From an uncultured Desulfovibrionaceae bacterium (GTDB lineage: Bacteria > Desulfobacterota > Desulfovibrionia > Desulfovibrionales > Desulfovibrionaceae): a stretch of DNA of 7,998 nt. Under the pieces are notes generated by a model that worked only from the letters and a program-made list of their open reading frames with translations, did no database searches and was not told where the DNA came from. The translations under genes and the position numbers were made by a program. The stretch lies in the NCBI GenBank assembly GCA_949427775.1, contig CASQEL010000078.1, positions 1 to 7,998 on the forward strand, given 5' to 3'. This document shows, piece after piece, positions 7,948-7,998 of this stretch (positions within the stretch are counted from its first letter, which is position 1; each line of letters starts with the position of its first letter).

Positions 7948-7998
7948 TGTGGGGCTCCGCCCCACACCCCGCCGGGGGCATGATGCCCCCGGACCCCC
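7948..7998. repeat. Paired GC palindromes, likely dispersed intergenic repeat (continues past the window)
   Basis: Two strong hairpins in tandem. TGTGGGGC (7948-7955) pairs with GCCCCACA (7959-7966) around TCC. CCGGGGGCAT (7972-7981) pairs with ATGCCCCCGG (7983-7992) around a single G. The pattern of a GGGGCTCCGCCCC core, a short C-rich joint, then a second palindrome and CCCC resembles REP/BIME-like elements common between genes in GC-rich Proteobacteria and Desulfovibrio-type genomes. The element runs off the right edge. Confidence 0.6.

Noticed and set aside
7948..7992. Two tandem palindromes considered as a CRISPR array or IS end
   Set aside because: The two arms differ in sequence, there are no regular spacers, and no transposase is visible; a dispersed palindromic repeat fits better.

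Overview
The window is GC-rich bacterial DNA. It reads best as a member of the Desulfovibrionaceae or a close relative (Desulfobacterota). The evidence is a short 2[4Fe-4S] ferredoxin of the kind common in sulfate reducers, a YkgJ-type cysteine-cluster protein followed by a small protein and a TPR protein, and palindromic intergenic elements of the type frequent in that group. This is an inference from gene style; no rRNA or other phylogenetic marker is present.

Layout. Bases 3-80 (+) are the last codons of a probable heptose-1-phosphate adenylyltransferase (rfaE2-like). An intrinsic terminator follows at 141-165. A TauE/SafE (TSUP) membrane permease lies at 194-955 (+). It converges on a large soluble hybrid histidine kinase (3001-1007, -) with two PAS-like sensor regions, HisKA, HATPase and receiver domains. 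About 600 bases without a convincing gene follow (3002-3596), ending in a perfect 13-bp-arm palindrome at 3547-3579. Next is an unrecognised 96-residue protein (3887-3597, -). A strong terminator (4007-3969, -) separates it from an upstream three-gene operon on the minus strand: a YkgJ-family protein (5876-5208), a small uncharacterised protein one base further on (5206-4781), and a five-repeat TPR protein (4663-4037). A 304-base hairpin-rich gap leads to the ferredoxin (6369-6181, -), which has its own promoter candidate and a leader palindrome. An exported HtrA/DegP-family protease (7865-6540, -) follows. The right edge of the window holds two very strong GC palindromes resembling a dispersed repeat element, on the 5' side of htrA.

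How the genes relate. Apart from the YkgJ/small protein/TPR operon, the window is mostly single-gene transcription units: envelope sugar synthesis (rfaE2), anion or organosulfur export (TSUP), signalling (kinase), electron transfer (ferredoxin) and envelope protein quality control (HtrA). I see no insertion sequence, phage gene, CRISPR array, tRNA or rRNA. No novel multi-gene system can be claimed. The items most worth a second look are the uncharacterised YkgJ-linked operon and several unexplained palindromes in the gaps, especially those at 3547-3579 and 6393-6414.
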